Shown here in pieces: positions 17,289-24,975 of a stretch of 64,000 nucleotides of DNA; within the stretch, counting starts at the first letter, position 1, and each line of letters begins with the position of its first letter. Made by a program: the position numbers and the translations under genes. The notes beneath the pieces are model-generated. The model did not search any database. It was not told the DNA's origin and saw nothing but the letters and a program-made list of their open reading frames with translations. Where the stretch lies: assembly GCF_049933045.1 (NCBI RefSeq), contig NZ_CP187926.1, forward strand, positions 806,001 through 870,000, given 5' to 3'. This DNA is from Pseudocolwellia sp049933045. Lineage in GTDB: Bacteria > Pseudomonadota > Gammaproteobacteria > Enterobacterales > Alteromonadaceae.

Positions 17289-17717
17289 TTAAGTGGGCTT
17301 TTTACTTTCTATACGCTGTTGATATTCCTTGTCAGCTTCGGCCTTTTCTTGCTTGGCTTGTTCAAGGCGTTTAACAGCGTTTTTAGTGCCGTAATACGAA
17401 CGGTCTTTATATTGTTTTCGGGCAATGGTTCGCGCGTCTTTGTCTTGCTCCCAATCACAAGAAAAGTGCCGTTCATCAAGATTGTAGTAAGTTTGCTTTT
17501 TACCCTTAAATTCACCCTGTTCGGTATGAATAAGCCAGTGCTGATAGTACTCACCAGTTAGCTGTTGTAGGTAAGCTCTGAAGCCGCCACCTAGTTCATT
17601 ACAAAGGTGATCTCTTGCGTGTTTATTGCCATCAGATAGAATTAAAAGTAATTCATAAGCAGGGCTAGTTATTTCAGGCAATGCGCCATCAGGGGCAGTA
17701 AATAATAAATTATCCAT
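17289..17717 (-). CDS. Unknown island protein with possible winged-helix fold
   Basis: A 142-residue protein. Residues about 18-80 (AYELLLILSDGNKHARDHLC, then YLQQLTGEYYQHWLIHTEQG) have the helix-helix-wing spacing of a winged-helix DNA-binding domain. Residues 100-142 form a basic, highly charged helix. The family is not recognised. It lies 8 bases downstream of the AlpA-like gene, so the two are co-transcribed. A regulatory or replication-accessory role is inferred. Confidence 0.6.
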   Translation of the reverse strand: MDNLLFTAPDGALPEITSPAYELLLILSDGNKHARDHLCNELGGGFRAYLQQLTGEYYQHWLIHTEQGEFKGKKQTYYNLDERHFSCDWEQDKDARTIARKQYKDRSYYGTKNAVKRLEQAKQEKAEADKEYQQRIESKKPT

Positions 17718-17725
17718 GTTGCCTC

Positions 17726-17980
17726 CTAAGCTACTTGCTTGCGCTGTTGGATAAGATCACGTACAAGTACTTTGATTTCTTCTTTTGATTTACTTTCAAT
17801 GCGAGCTTGAATAACAGCTTCTACTTCATGTTTGATATAAGCAACAGCACGATCACCGATTGATACAGGAGGGCAAAATAGCCCCGCTTTTTCATCTAGT
17901 TGTAATGCTGATTTAGATCTAGCCGTTAATGTTAAAACTGGCTTTCTACGGATTAGTTCAATAGTTTTTTTAATTTTCAT
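17726..17980 (-). CDS. AlpA-like phage regulatory protein
   Basis: An 84-residue protein of the AlpA/MerR-like excisionase-regulator type. The sequence GLFCPPVSIGDRAVAYIKHE with VEAVIQARI matches the family's pattern of P-x-S-[IL]-G-x-R-A followed by E-V-x-x-[WV]-[IL]-x-x-[RK]. In CP4-57 AlpA induces the integrase and excision. I chose the internal ATG at 17980, with ACAGG upstream, over a GTG 48 bases earlier, because it gives the usual family size. It lies in the leftward run behind the integrase and the 152-residue gene. Confidence 0.7.
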   Translation of the reverse strand: MKIKKTIELIRRKPVLTLTARSKSALQLDEKAGLFCPPVSIGDRAVAYIKHEVEAVIQARIESKSKEEIKVLVRDLIQQRKQVA

Positions 17981-18055
17981 ATCAGTACCTGTATTGGTTT
18001 TTAGTAACTGATATGGGATTTTAAACACATTCTTTAATATAAATACTGGGAAATA

Positions 18056-18514
18056 TTATTTATTACTTCCCACCCTATCTTTGTATGCTGAAAGGTCGTT
18101 TTCAAATTCATTTAGGTATAACTTATCCATAAAAGCTTTGACACGTTCATCCGTAATCATAGCAGTAGAATTTGTCATAAGGTTACTAACTGATTTTCTA
18201 TCTACTCCCAATAATTTGGATGCCATGTTTTTTGATGTTTTCAGAACATAATAATCAATTTTTATAGGGTCTATGGTTATTTTATTAGGATTACCTGCTC
18301 TCTTTTTTTTAATTTCAGGCTTCAGGTCGGCACTCATATTTTTAAATAATATTTCCGCAATAAAATTATTAGCTAATGAATTATTCTCTAATGATTCAAT
18401 ATAGCTAAGAATTAATTGGTGTTTTTTGGTAAAGCTAGATTTATCTTTATAATATGACATCGCTAACTTCTCTAATGGACGACTAATAAATTCGAACGCT
18501 GTTTCATCGTCCAT
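18056..18514 (-). CDS. Unknown island protein with putative helix-turn-helix
   Basis: A 152-residue protein, rich in Lys, Asn and Ser. The segment NMASKLLGVDRKSVSNLM (about residues 95-112) has the spacing of a helix-turn-helix, suggesting DNA binding. The rest is helical and unrecognised. Its start codon lies one base beyond the integrase stop, so translation is coupled with the integrase. It could be a directionality factor or a repressor, but nothing proves either. Confidence 0.55.
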   Translation of the reverse strand: MDDETAFEFISRPLEKLAMSYYKDKSSFTKKHQLILSYIESLENNSLANNFIAEILFKNMSADLKPEIKKKRAGNPNKITIDPIKIDYYVLKTSKNMASKLLGVDRKSVSNLMTNSTAMITDERVKAFMDKLYLNEFENDLSAYKDRVGSNK

Positions 18515-18515
18515 A

Positions 18516-19754
18516 TTAAACTGCCCTTAAATTTTGATTAGGATTTAGGATAAACTTGCCTGTTTGCGCCTGCTCTATATGCTCAGACCACCAATACATT
18601 AACTTTCGCCTACGTTCTAGGTATTTAGCACGATTATAAGCACGTCTAACTTCATTTTTATCTACGTGTGCTAGTGCTGCTTCAATTACATCAGCATCGA
18701 AACCTTGTTCGTTTAATGTGGTACTGGCTAATGCGCGCATACCGTGAGCAACAAGCTTTTTATGATAGCCCATGCGCTTTAGTGCTGCGTTTGCGGTTGA
18801 TTCATTGGCGTGTTTCTTTGGATCTCTATCGGCAGGAAACAAGTATTCTCTGTGACCGCTTATAGGTTGTAAGCGTTCTAATAGTTCTATTGTTTGTTTT
18901 GTTAGCGGTACAGTGTGATCACGCTTCTTTTTCATGCGCTCGGCAGGAATAAGCCATAGGTTATTTTCTAAATCTATTTCTGACCATTTAGCGCCAGCCG
19001 CTTCGCTTGGTCTAACCATGGTATGAAGTTGCCATTCAATTAAACAGCGAGTAACTATTTTTATGCTGGCGTAACTAATTGTTTTCATTAACTCAGGTAA
19101 TTGATCAGGGGCTAGGGTGGGCATATGTTGTTTTTCAGGTTTTTTAAATGCCGCTTTTATTCCTGTTAATGGGCTAGCATGAATAAGTCCAGTATTAACG
19201 GCATAGTTCATTATTTCATTTAGGCGCTGTGTGAGTCGTTTAACTGTTTCAAGACTACCTTTTTCCGCTATCGGTTTGATAACATCAATTGTTAGGGGGG
19301 CAGTTATTTTACTAATTGGGTGTTTTCCTAACGCTGGAAAGATATGTAATTCTAATGACCGCCATAAGTCTTTAGCATAATCCGTGCTAATTTCTGTTTT
19401 TTTAACTTGAAACCAATTAGCGGCTATTTGTTCAAAAGTATTACTTAGGGTTTCTTGTTGCTGGCGGTTTAGTTCGTCTTTGTGTTCTTTAGGGTCAATA
19501 TCTTTAGATAATAACTCGCTTGCCTTTGTTCTTAATTCCCTTGCTTCAGCTAGGCTAATACTTGGATACATACCAAAAACTAATTCAGCACGTTTTGAAA
19601 CGAATGGTTTTTTGTACATAAACAACCAAGACTTTGAGCCGTTTACTCTTACCTTTAATACTAAACCAGCTCCATCAAATAGCTTGTAAGGCTTCTCTTT
19701 AGCTTTAGCTTGTTTAACTTCTGTATTTGTTAAAGGTTTCGTTATTTTAGCCAT
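18516..19754 (-). CDS. Tyrosine-family site-specific integrase
   Basis: A 412-residue integrase that recombines the element with the 3' end of ssrA. The DUF4102 arm-binding domain is residues 1-90 (LTNTEVKQAKAKEKPYKLFD), the SAM-like core-binding domain about 105-195, and the catalytic domain about 215-390. All expected catalytic residues are visible: R248 (TMVRPSE), H337 and R340 (AHGMR), H363 (LAHVD) and Y373 (RAYNR). It is transcribed away from ssrA, starting 175 bases from it, with candidate arm sites in between. The truncated integrase at 12776-13744 is a close relative. The complete active site suggests this element may still be able to move. Confidence 0.95.
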   Translation of the reverse strand: MAKITKPLTNTEVKQAKAKEKPYKLFDGAGLVLKVRVNGSKSWLFMYKKPFVSKRAELVFGMYPSISLAEARELRTKASELLSKDIDPKEHKDELNRQQQETLSNTFEQIAANWFQVKKTEISTDYAKDLWRSLELHIFPALGKHPISKITAPLTIDVIKPIAEKGSLETVKRLTQRLNEIMNYAVNTGLIHASPLTGIKAAFKKPEKQHMPTLAPDQLPELMKTISYASIKIVTRCLIEWQLHTMVRPSEAAGAKWSEIDLENNLWLIPAERMKKKRDHTVPLTKQTIELLERLQPISGHREYLFPADRDPKKHANESTANAALKRMGYHKKLVAHGMRALASTTLNEQGFDADVIEAALAHVDKNEVRRAYNRAKYLERRRKLMYWWSEHIEQAQTGKFILNPNQNLRAV

Positions 19755-19810
19755 TTTAGGGGGTTCACTTTTATGAATTAGTCTTGAACCCCTTAACAGT
19801 ACCCCTAAAA
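19754..19810. repeat. Integrase-end candidate arm sites
   Basis: Three related motifs lie between the integrase and the att core: TGAACCCCCTAAAA (19754-19767, minus strand), TTGAACCCCTTAAC (19784-19797) and GTACCCCTAAAA (19799-19810). They resemble those at the opposite island end (13989-14016), as expected for arm-type integrase binding sites. Confidence 0.5.
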
Positions 19811-19891
19811 ATGCTGAATGTCATTAATTATTAAAAAGCGTTAAAAACCACTAAATGCGCTTGTAAGGCACTGTTTATTGAATTTTAGGCA

Positions 19892-19917
19892 TAAAAAAAG
19901 ACGCTAGGACGCGTCTT
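19892..19917 (-). terminator. Rho-independent terminator downstream of ssrA (element-borne)
   Basis: AAGACGC / GCGTCTT stem with a 6-base loop, followed on the minus strand by T7. It ends ssrA transcription. The same hairpin is beside the internal att site at 13.9 kb, so each integrating element probably brings its own terminator to ssrA. Confidence 0.88.
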
Positions 19918-19929
19918 AATCTTTAAAAT

Positions 19930-20279
19930 TGGTGGAGCGGGGGGGAATCGAACCCCCGTCCAAAAAACCTACATCCTCGGTACTACATGCTTAGTCGATT
20001 ATTTATTTAACCAATTGGACGCCAATCGACAGGCTTCGTCATGGTGAGCTTAATACTATTTCGCGGTTCAGCCTTAAGCGTGCTTCCCTCGCTATCCTGT
20101 TTGGGGTGACCATCGATCCTCTAAACAACAGGACAATTTTTGAGGCGATGGCTAGCCTAAGCGGCTAGTGCGAACGTTTCGTCGTTTGCAATTATAGTTT
20201 TGCGGCTTTTTACGAGGCCAACCGCCCCTCGGCATGCACCTTGGGTTTCGTGAATCTTGTCGAATCCTAAATCCGCCCC
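19930..20279 (-). ncRNA. ssrA: Transfer-messenger RNA (tmRNA)
   Basis: A 350-nt tmRNA that, with SmpB, rescues stalled ribosomes and tags the nascent peptide. The 5' end GGGGCGG pairs with CCGCTCC before ACCA at the 3' end, the tRNA-like acceptor. The T arm (GGGGGTTCGATTCCCCC) and the conserved TAAGCATGTAGTACCGAGG block are present. The tag frame at 20157-20189 reads ANDETFALAA and stop, close to E. coli ANDENYALAA. The 3' end is the integration target of the neighbouring island, which restored the mature sequence fully. Confidence 0.97.
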
Positions 20280-20305
20280 AAAGTTTACTCTTTTTTCTAT
20301 AAGCT

Positions 20306-20333
20306 ATAATAGCTTATGCCGTGCATTGTACAA
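20306..20333 (-). promoter_or_regulatory. ssrA promoter
   Basis: On the minus strand TTGTAC (-35, 20328-20333) and TATTAT (-10, 20306-20311) are separated by 16 bases. Transcription would start about 20 bases before the mature tmRNA 5' end, leaving a short leader for processing. Confidence 0.65.
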
Positions 20334-20372
20334 CGCTTAGTTTAAATAGACAACGTGGTAATTTTTAACCAG

Positions 20373-20855
20373 TTATCGCTCTAAGTTTTTGTTTTTCATT
20401 AAACGACCTTTATCAACCGCCCATTCTCTGTCTTTAATATCAGAACGTTTGTCGTGGTCTTTTTTACCTTTACCTATGAAGAACTCTAATTTTACCCAGC
20501 AAGCCTTCCAATACATAGCCGTAGCGATTAGTGAGTAGCCATCACGCTCTACGTAAGCGGTAACTTGCTCTAATTCTCTACGGTTTAATAGTAATTTACG
20601 ATCACGGTTTGGATCACATACTACGTGGCTAGATGCTGCATTGAGGGGCATTATTTCAGCACCAAGCAAATACGCTTCGCCATCTTTAATATGTACGTAA
20701 CAGTCTGATATGTTTACTTTACCACTTCGGATTGATTTTATTTCCCAACCCTGCAAACTCATACCTGCTTCAAACTTATCGCTTAAAGTATAGTTATGAC
20801 GAGCTTTTTTGTTTTGTGCAATGGTATTGTTATTTGATTTCTGTTTTTTTGCCAT
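20373..20855 (-). CDS. smpB: SsrA-binding protein SmpB
   Basis: A 160-residue OB-fold protein that carries tmRNA to stalled ribosomes, the same length as E. coli SmpB. Family hallmarks are ARHNYTLSDKFEAGMSLQGW (where E. coli has an EAG-L-GW-like segment), EIKSIRSGKVNISDCYV and the basic C-terminal tail (KGKKDHDKRSDIKDREW) that reads the mRNA channel. I chose the ATG giving MAKKQKS, with GGAAC upstream, over an in-frame start 45 bases earlier. It lies next to ssrA on the same strand, with a separate ssrA promoter between them. Confidence 0.96.
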   Translation of the reverse strand: MAKKQKSNNNTIAQNKKARHNYTLSDKFEAGMSLQGWEIKSIRSGKVNISDCYVHIKDGEAYLLGAEIMPLNAASSHVVCDPNRDRKLLLNRRELEQVTAYVERDGYSLIATAMYWKACWVKLEFFIGKGKKDHDKRSDIKDREWAVDKGRLMKNKNLER

Positions 20856-21006
20856 GTTAGTTCCATTCTTTTTGCCAAAATAGATAGCAAGCGGCGTCAT
20901 TATACGGGGAATCAGTAGTATTTAAACGGCTTATTTATCATTTTTCATATTAATGCGTTTTTTGTAGAGTTTTGGTATGATGTCGCCCTTGAGAATTGGA
21001 GGATAA

Positions 21007-21438
21007 ATGCCAAGTATTAGTCGTAGTGCGTTAGTAATGTATAGTGTTGAACAGATGTACAGCCTTATTAATGATGTTGTATCGTATCCTCAGTTTTTAC
21101 CTGATTGTATTGATAGTAAAGTTGTTACTGAAGATGAAACGTCGATGACGGCATCGTTACTTATTTCCAAAGGTGGTATTAAAAAGTGGTTTACTACTAA
21201 AAATACGCTAAAAAGTAATTCTGAAGTGGTTATGGATTTAGTTGATGGTCCATTTAAAAAACTTACAGGTGGTTGGTTATTAACTCCTTTGTCCGACGAA
21301 GCATGTAAAATTGAGCTGGCGTTAGAGTATGAGTTTTCAAGTAGAGTTTTTGATTTAGCTTTTGGTAAAGTATTTAACCAATTAGCTAATAATATGGTTA
21401 AGTCTTTTACAAGCCGAGCCAAAGAGGTTTACGGTTAA
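21007..21438 (+). CDS. ratA: RatA/Coq10-family START-domain protein
   Basis: A 143-residue START/polyketide-cyclase-like protein. It is divergent from smpB and has an excellent ribosome site (GGAGG). Family landmarks are MYSLINDVVSYPQFLPDCID and WLLTPLSDEACKIELALEYE. E. coli RatA was reported to inhibit 70S assembly, while the homologous Coq10 proteins bind ubiquinone, so the 'toxin' label is uncertain. The next gene, rnfH, starts one base after this stop, the usual ratA-rnfH pair next to smpB, and the two are translationally coupled. Confidence 0.92.
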   Translation: MPSISRSALVMYSVEQMYSLINDVVSYPQFLPDCIDSKVVTEDETSMTASLLISKGGIKKWFTTKNTLKSNSEVVMDLVDGPFKKLTGGWLLTPLSDEACKIELALEYEFSSRVFDLAFGKVFNQLANNMVKSFTSRAKEVYG

Positions 21439-21439
21439 T

Positions 21440-21787
21440 ATGGAGTCGAGCACGTTGGAAAGTAAAATTAGCGTTGAAGTTGTATACGGAACTCCAACGA
21501 GCCAAAAAATTATTGAAATAAAGGTTGATGCTGAATCTACTATTGAAAATGCAATTAAAGATTCAGGGATCATATCTATTTATCCTGAGATTGATTTAAC
21601 GGTGAATGCTGTCGGTATTTGGAATAGAGCCGCTAAATTAACTGATATGCTTAATGATTTAGATAGAATTGAAATTTACAGACCTTTACTTGCTGATCCT
21701 AAAGAAGTTCGAAAACGCCGAGCTGAAAAAGCAAAAGAAGAGGGCAGAGCTAATAAAATAACGGGCGGTAGAGTTAAGTTATTATAG
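21440..21787 (+). CDS. rnfH: RnfH-family ubiquitin-like protein
   Basis: A 115-residue beta-grasp protein of the RnfH family, formerly called RatB. Typical stretches are VEVVYGTPTSQKIIEIKV near the start, VGIWNRAAKLTDML in the middle and DRIEIYRPLLADPKEVRKRR near the end. The lysine-rich tail is usual. The function is unknown; despite old labels there is no good evidence that it is an antitoxin for ratA. It is the last gene of the two-gene unit before a bidirectional terminator. Confidence 0.93.
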   Translation: MESSTLESKISVEVVYGTPTSQKIIEIKVDAESTIENAIKDSGIISIYPEIDLTVNAVGIWNRAAKLTDMLNDLDRIEIYRPLLADPKEVRKRRAEKAKEEGRANKITGGRVKLL

Positions 21788-21827
21788 TTTTGGGTTTGTA
21801 TTCTGTAATTGTTAAAACACAGATATT

Positions 21828-21856
21828 AAAAAAGGCTGAAATTTCAGCCTTTTTTA
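21828..21856. terminator. Bidirectional terminator between rnfH and bamE
   Basis: AAGGCTGAA / TTTCAGCCTT stem with long A and T tracts on either side, between converging genes. Confidence 0.88.
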
Positions 21857-21918
21857 TTGAAAATTTATCAATGGATTATTTTCAATCTCAATATATAAAT
21901 TTCATCACACGGTCTGGT

Positions 21919-22266
21919 TTAGTTTTCCATTGGTGTGTTATACGATTCTGGTAATTCAAAGTCACCACTTGCTTTTACTAAGCGGTCATTTTCAAATACG
22001 ACAGTGAAGCTCTTTTTCTTGTTATATTTTTCACTTTTACCTGATTTTAATCGGTAAACATAGTGCCAAGTATCATCTTGAAATGAATCTACAACTACAG
22101 GGCTTCCTAAAACAAATTTAACCTGTTCTTTGGTCATATTTATTTGGAGTTTATCGATGTCTTTTTGTCCAAGATAATTACCTTGCGGCATATCTAATTT
22201 ATAAACCCAGCTTGAACAAGCACTAATTGATAAACATAAAATAAGGGTTACAGCACGAAACAACAT
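21919..22266 (-). CDS. bamE: Outer-membrane assembly lipoprotein BamE
   Basis: A 115-residue lipoprotein of the BamE/SmpA family, a subunit of the BAM complex that inserts beta-barrels into the outer membrane. The signal peptide ends with the lipobox ISAC, C17 being lipidated. The family core is visible in YKLDMPQGNYLGQKDIDKLQ, MTKEQVKFVLGSPVV and WHYVYRL. The C-terminal region is of usual length. It is the conserved neighbour of rnfH (converging) and recN (same strand, upstream). bamA, its partner, is at 41.9 kb. Confidence 0.95.
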   Translation of the reverse strand: MLFRAVTLILCLSISACSSWVYKLDMPQGNYLGQKDIDKLQINMTKEQVKFVLGSPVVVDSFQDDTWHYVYRLKSGKSEKYNKKKSFTVVFENDRLVKASGDFELPESYNTPMEN

Positions 22267-22430
22267 GTATTTAAATTCTTCCTATGTAGAGGTAAGTGCA
22301 GATAATAACTAAGGTGAGCTTTATATACAAAGCTATTTTAATTTTATCTAACTTTTATACCTATTTGTCCTAAATATTGCCATGAGATCATTCAACCAGT
22401 TCAAATGTAATGTTCGGTATTAATGACCTA

Positions 22431-24098
22431 TTAACTTGCAAGAAGCTCTTGGGCATTAGCTAAACTGGTATCTGTTATTTTGTTACCTGCGAGCAAACGC
22501 GCAATTTCTTGGACTCGACCATTTTCAGAAAGTTCCGTTACGGTTGTTTCGGTACGTGATCCGTCTGTTAATTTAGCAACAAATAGTTGTTGATGCCCTT
22601 TACTTGCTACTTGTGGTAAATGAGTAACACAAATAACTTGGGTGTTTTTAGCTAATGCTTGTAACTTAGAACCTACCATTGATGCTGTAGGTCCACTAAT
22701 GCCGACATCAACTTCATCAAAGATCAATGTAGGTGTGACTATTTTCTCAGCAAGAATAACTTGCATAGCTAAGCTTATTCTTGAAAGTTCGCCGCCTGAG
22801 GCAACCTTATCCATTACTTCTAGTGGTTGACCTGGGTTAATACTTACTAGAAATGAGACATCGTCGCTACCTGTGATAGAAATCTTTTCATTTGCTGATG
22901 GTTGAATATCAACTTTGAACTCTCCATGAGGCATATTAAGATCTTGGATATTTGCGCTAATTAATTTACTTAATTTTTGTGCTGATTTAATTCGTGATTT
23001 AGTCAGTATGTTTGATGCTTCAAAATAACTAATTTTAGTTTTTTCAATTTCACTAGCAATTTCGATCAATCTGTTTTCATCAGAGCTAATGTTTTTCAAT
23101 TCTACTGTGAGCTCTGCATGAAATTTCGCGAGGTTTTGTGGTGCTATTTGATGCTTTTTAGCAATTAATATGGCTTGAGAGTATCGTTCTTCAATAAGTG
23201 CATAGGTTTGAGGGTCTAGCTCTAAATTGTCGTAATAGTGTTTTAATTCGCTACTTGCATCTTCAATTTGTACTAGTGCTTCGTTTATTGTATTCGCGAT
23301 ATTTTCAAGCTTACCGTCTAGCTTTGATAGTGTTGTTAAGCTTTCGTTTGTTTTACGTAACGAGTCTATAATATTAAAGTTATCGTCTTCCGATAAAGTT
23401 TGGATGGAATATAAGGTATCGTTCAGAATGTCTTGAGCATTACTGTGACGTTTGTAGTCCAGCTCTAAAGTTTCAAACTCGCCATCTTGTAGTGAAAACT
23501 CATCTAACTCTGTTACTTGGTATTGTAATAAAAGTTGCTTTGCATCTCTTTGTAATTTCGTTTCATTTAATACGGCTAATTCATTACTGAGTTTTTTATA
23601 GTTATGAAAGTAGTATTGAACATCGTTAAGTAAATGGCTGTGGTTTGCGTAACCATCTAACATTTTACGTTGTTCTGTATTTTTCATGATCAATTGATGA
23701 TCTTGCTGACCATGAATATTAATCAGTAAACCGCCAATTTCTTTTAATTGGGTTAGTGGAACTTGGCTACCGTTTATATAAGCCTTAGATCGACCTTCTG
23801 CAGATACTACACGGCGCAATATACATTCATTCTCTTCGCTAATTAAATCGTGTTGGTTTAACCATTTAGCAGCATGTTTATTTTTTGAAATATCGAACGT
23901 AGCTGCTAGCTCTGCCTTTTTAGTCTCAGGCCTTACAACATTAGTTGTCGCTCTTGCACCTAAACATAAACCTAAGGCATCTATAGCAATAGACTTACCA
24001 GCACCTGTTTCACCCGTGATAGTTGTCATGCCATTTTGCCAATCAATATCTAGTGTTTTTACGATAGCGAAATTTTGAATATTTAAGTGTAATAACAT
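22431..24098 (-). CDS. recN: DNA repair ATPase RecN
   Basis: A 555-residue SMC-like protein of double-strand-break repair, the normal family length. The N-terminal ATPase half carries Walker A GETGAGKS (29-36). Two coiled-coil arms occupy the centre (about 155-370). The C-terminal half has the signature region VASGGELSRISLAMQVIL and Walker B (LIFDEVDVGISG). A perfect LexA box lies 30 bases upstream of the start, so it is SOS-induced as in E. coli. It is divergent from the CsrB-like RNA. Confidence 0.97.
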   Translation of the reverse strand: MLLHLNIQNFAIVKTLDIDWQNGMTTITGETGAGKSIAIDALGLCLGARATTNVVRPETKKAELAATFDISKNKHAAKWLNQHDLISEENECILRRVVSAEGRSKAYINGSQVPLTQLKEIGGLLINIHGQQDHQLIMKNTEQRKMLDGYANHSHLLNDVQYYFHNYKKLSNELAVLNETKLQRDAKQLLLQYQVTELDEFSLQDGEFETLELDYKRHSNAQDILNDTLYSIQTLSEDDNFNIIDSLRKTNESLTTLSKLDGKLENIANTINEALVQIEDASSELKHYYDNLELDPQTYALIEERYSQAILIAKKHQIAPQNLAKFHAELTVELKNISSDENRLIEIASEIEKTKISYFEASNILTKSRIKSAQKLSKLISANIQDLNMPHGEFKVDIQPSANEKISITGSDDVSFLVSINPGQPLEVMDKVASGGELSRISLAMQVILAEKIVTPTLIFDEVDVGISGPTASMVGSKLQALAKNTQVICVTHLPQVASKGHQQLFVAKLTDGSRTETTVTELSENGRVQEIARLLAGNKITDTSLANAQELLAS

Positions 24099-24127
24099 AA
24101 TGCGATTTAATGGTTAAAAACAATTAA

Positions 24128-24143
24128 CTGTTAATTTATACAG
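24128..24143 (-). promoter_or_regulatory. LexA (SOS) box upstream of recN
   Basis: CTGTTAATTTATACAG has the full CTG-N10-CAG palindrome of gammaproteobacterial LexA sites and an AT-rich centre. It lies 30 bases upstream of the recN start codon. Confidence 0.88.
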
Positions 24144-24281
24144 TAATTGTTTTTTATGCAAGTGTTGAATGAAAAATAGTTTTATTTTTGTACAAATCAA
24201 TTTAAAGTGAATAAACAATCATAATTATCTATTGGATTATTGAATAGATAATTAAAAAATTGGGTTAATTAAGAAAGGCAA

Positions 24282-24299
24282 TGTAAGACATGTCTTACA
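24282..24299 (+). promoter_or_regulatory. GacA/UvrY/VarA-type activator site for the CsrB-like RNA
   Basis: TGTAAGACATGTCTTACA is a perfect 18-bp palindrome of the TGTAAG-N6-CTTACA type that GacA-family regulators bind. It lies about 180 bases before the likely RNA start, the distance seen for csr/rsm RNA genes. A second shorter palindrome, TGTAAGCGTTTACA, is at 24391-24404 and may be another regulator site. Confidence 0.8.
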
Positions 24300-24592
24300 T
24301 TAGTGTAGGATATAAAGCTTTTTTCGTACTTAGATACATTTTGTTTACATTCTAACTTGCTGAATTATATTGTTATTGTGTTTTTTTGTGTGTAAGCGTT
24401 TACATTTTTGTAATGTTTTTACTTTAGTATGGTTCGCATAATTATTTTTAAGCGTATTATATCTCTGGTCAGGAAGACAGTCAGTCAGGATGATTGATTA
24501 GTAATGGAGTTACGCAAAAGGAATTTATAAGGACATACTGTATATGATAATACATGGATGTGTGCATTAGGATGATGCTAAAAATAGATTTT

Positions 24593-24880
24593 TAATAACT
24601 CGGAGTAGTTATTGCCAGGAAGGTATGAAGGACAACGAAGGATTCGTTTAAGGAAAACTAAGGATAGTTATTAAGGATGATGCTAAAGATTTAATAACTC
24701 GGAGTAGTTATTGCCAGGAAGGTATGAAGGACAACGAAAGATTCGTTTAGGGAATGCTAAGGATAGTTATTAAGGATGATGCTAAAGATTTAATAACTCG
24801 GAGTAGTTATTGCCAGGAAGGTATGAAGGACAACGAAAGATTCGTTTAGGGAATGCTAAGGATAGTTATTAAGGATGATG
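24593..24880 (+). repeat. 99-bp tandem repeat inside CsrB-like RNA, 2.9 copies
   Basis: Copies start at 24593, 24692 and 24791, exactly 99 bases apart. Copies 2 and 3 are nearly identical; copy 1 differs at a few positions. Each copy carries six to seven GGA motifs, so the array multiplies CsrA sites by whole modules. Confidence 0.92.
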
Positions 24881-24920
24881 TGGGAACACTAATTGCAGGA
24901 TGCAATTTATAAGCTAGTTA

Positions 24921-24952
24921 AAAAATGCGGCTCTTTGAGTCGCATTTTTTTT
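24921..24952 (+). terminator. Rho-independent terminator of CsrB-like RNA
   Basis: AAAATGCGGCTC / GAGTCGCATTTT stem (one G-T pair), TTT loop, then a T8 run. Confidence 0.92.
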
Positions 24953-24975
24953 ATTTAAAATTTGAGGCTTATAAA

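Larger units (their letters stand above)
13931..19944. mobile_element. ~6-kb ssrA-integrated island (satellite-like)
   Basis: The island is bounded by a direct repeat of the ssrA 3' end (13917-13930 and 19930-19943). Contents from the ssrA side: tyrosine integrase, small unknown gene, AlpA-like regulator, winged-helix-like unknown, Gp2/YfjJ-like replication protein, two lipoproteins on the opposite strand, an unknown 80-residue protein and a zinc-ribbon protein. There are no capsid, tail, conjugation or terminase genes that I can recognise. AlpA, YfjJ and ssrA insertion also occur together in the E. coli CP4-57 element, so a phage satellite or small integrative element is the best reading. 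Type and mobility are inferred. Confidence 0.8.
24465..24952 (+). ncRNA. csrB: CsrB-family CsrA-sequestering regulatory RNA
   Basis: No protein fits this 490-base stretch, but it carries 28 GGA trinucleotides, many as AGGA or AAGGA, the binding signal of the translational regulator CsrA. Several sit in hairpin loops: AATAACT-CGGAGT-AGTTATT (three times), AACGAA-GGA-TTCGTT (24635-24649), and ATTGC-AGGAT-GCAAT near the 3' end. The RNA ends at a strong intrinsic terminator. A GacA/VarA-type site lies upstream. CsrB RNAs bind and titrate CsrA. The 5' end is approximate; TATTAT at 24455-24460 is a possible -10. Orientation is fixed by the terminator. Confidence 0.9.

Noticed and set aside
18056..19754. 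Integrase and following gene as a conjugative element module
   Set aside because: No relaxase, type IV secretion or coupling protein is present in the island.
21007..21787. Toxin-antitoxin pair RatA-RatB
   Set aside because: The second gene is an RnfH-family protein and the first a Coq10-like START protein; the pair is a conserved housekeeping neighbour of smpB and the antitoxin idea lacks support.
24593..24880. Possible CRISPR-like or satellite array
   Set aside because: The 99-bp units are contiguous without spacers and end at an intrinsic terminator; the GGA content and hairpins fit a CsrB-type RNA much better.
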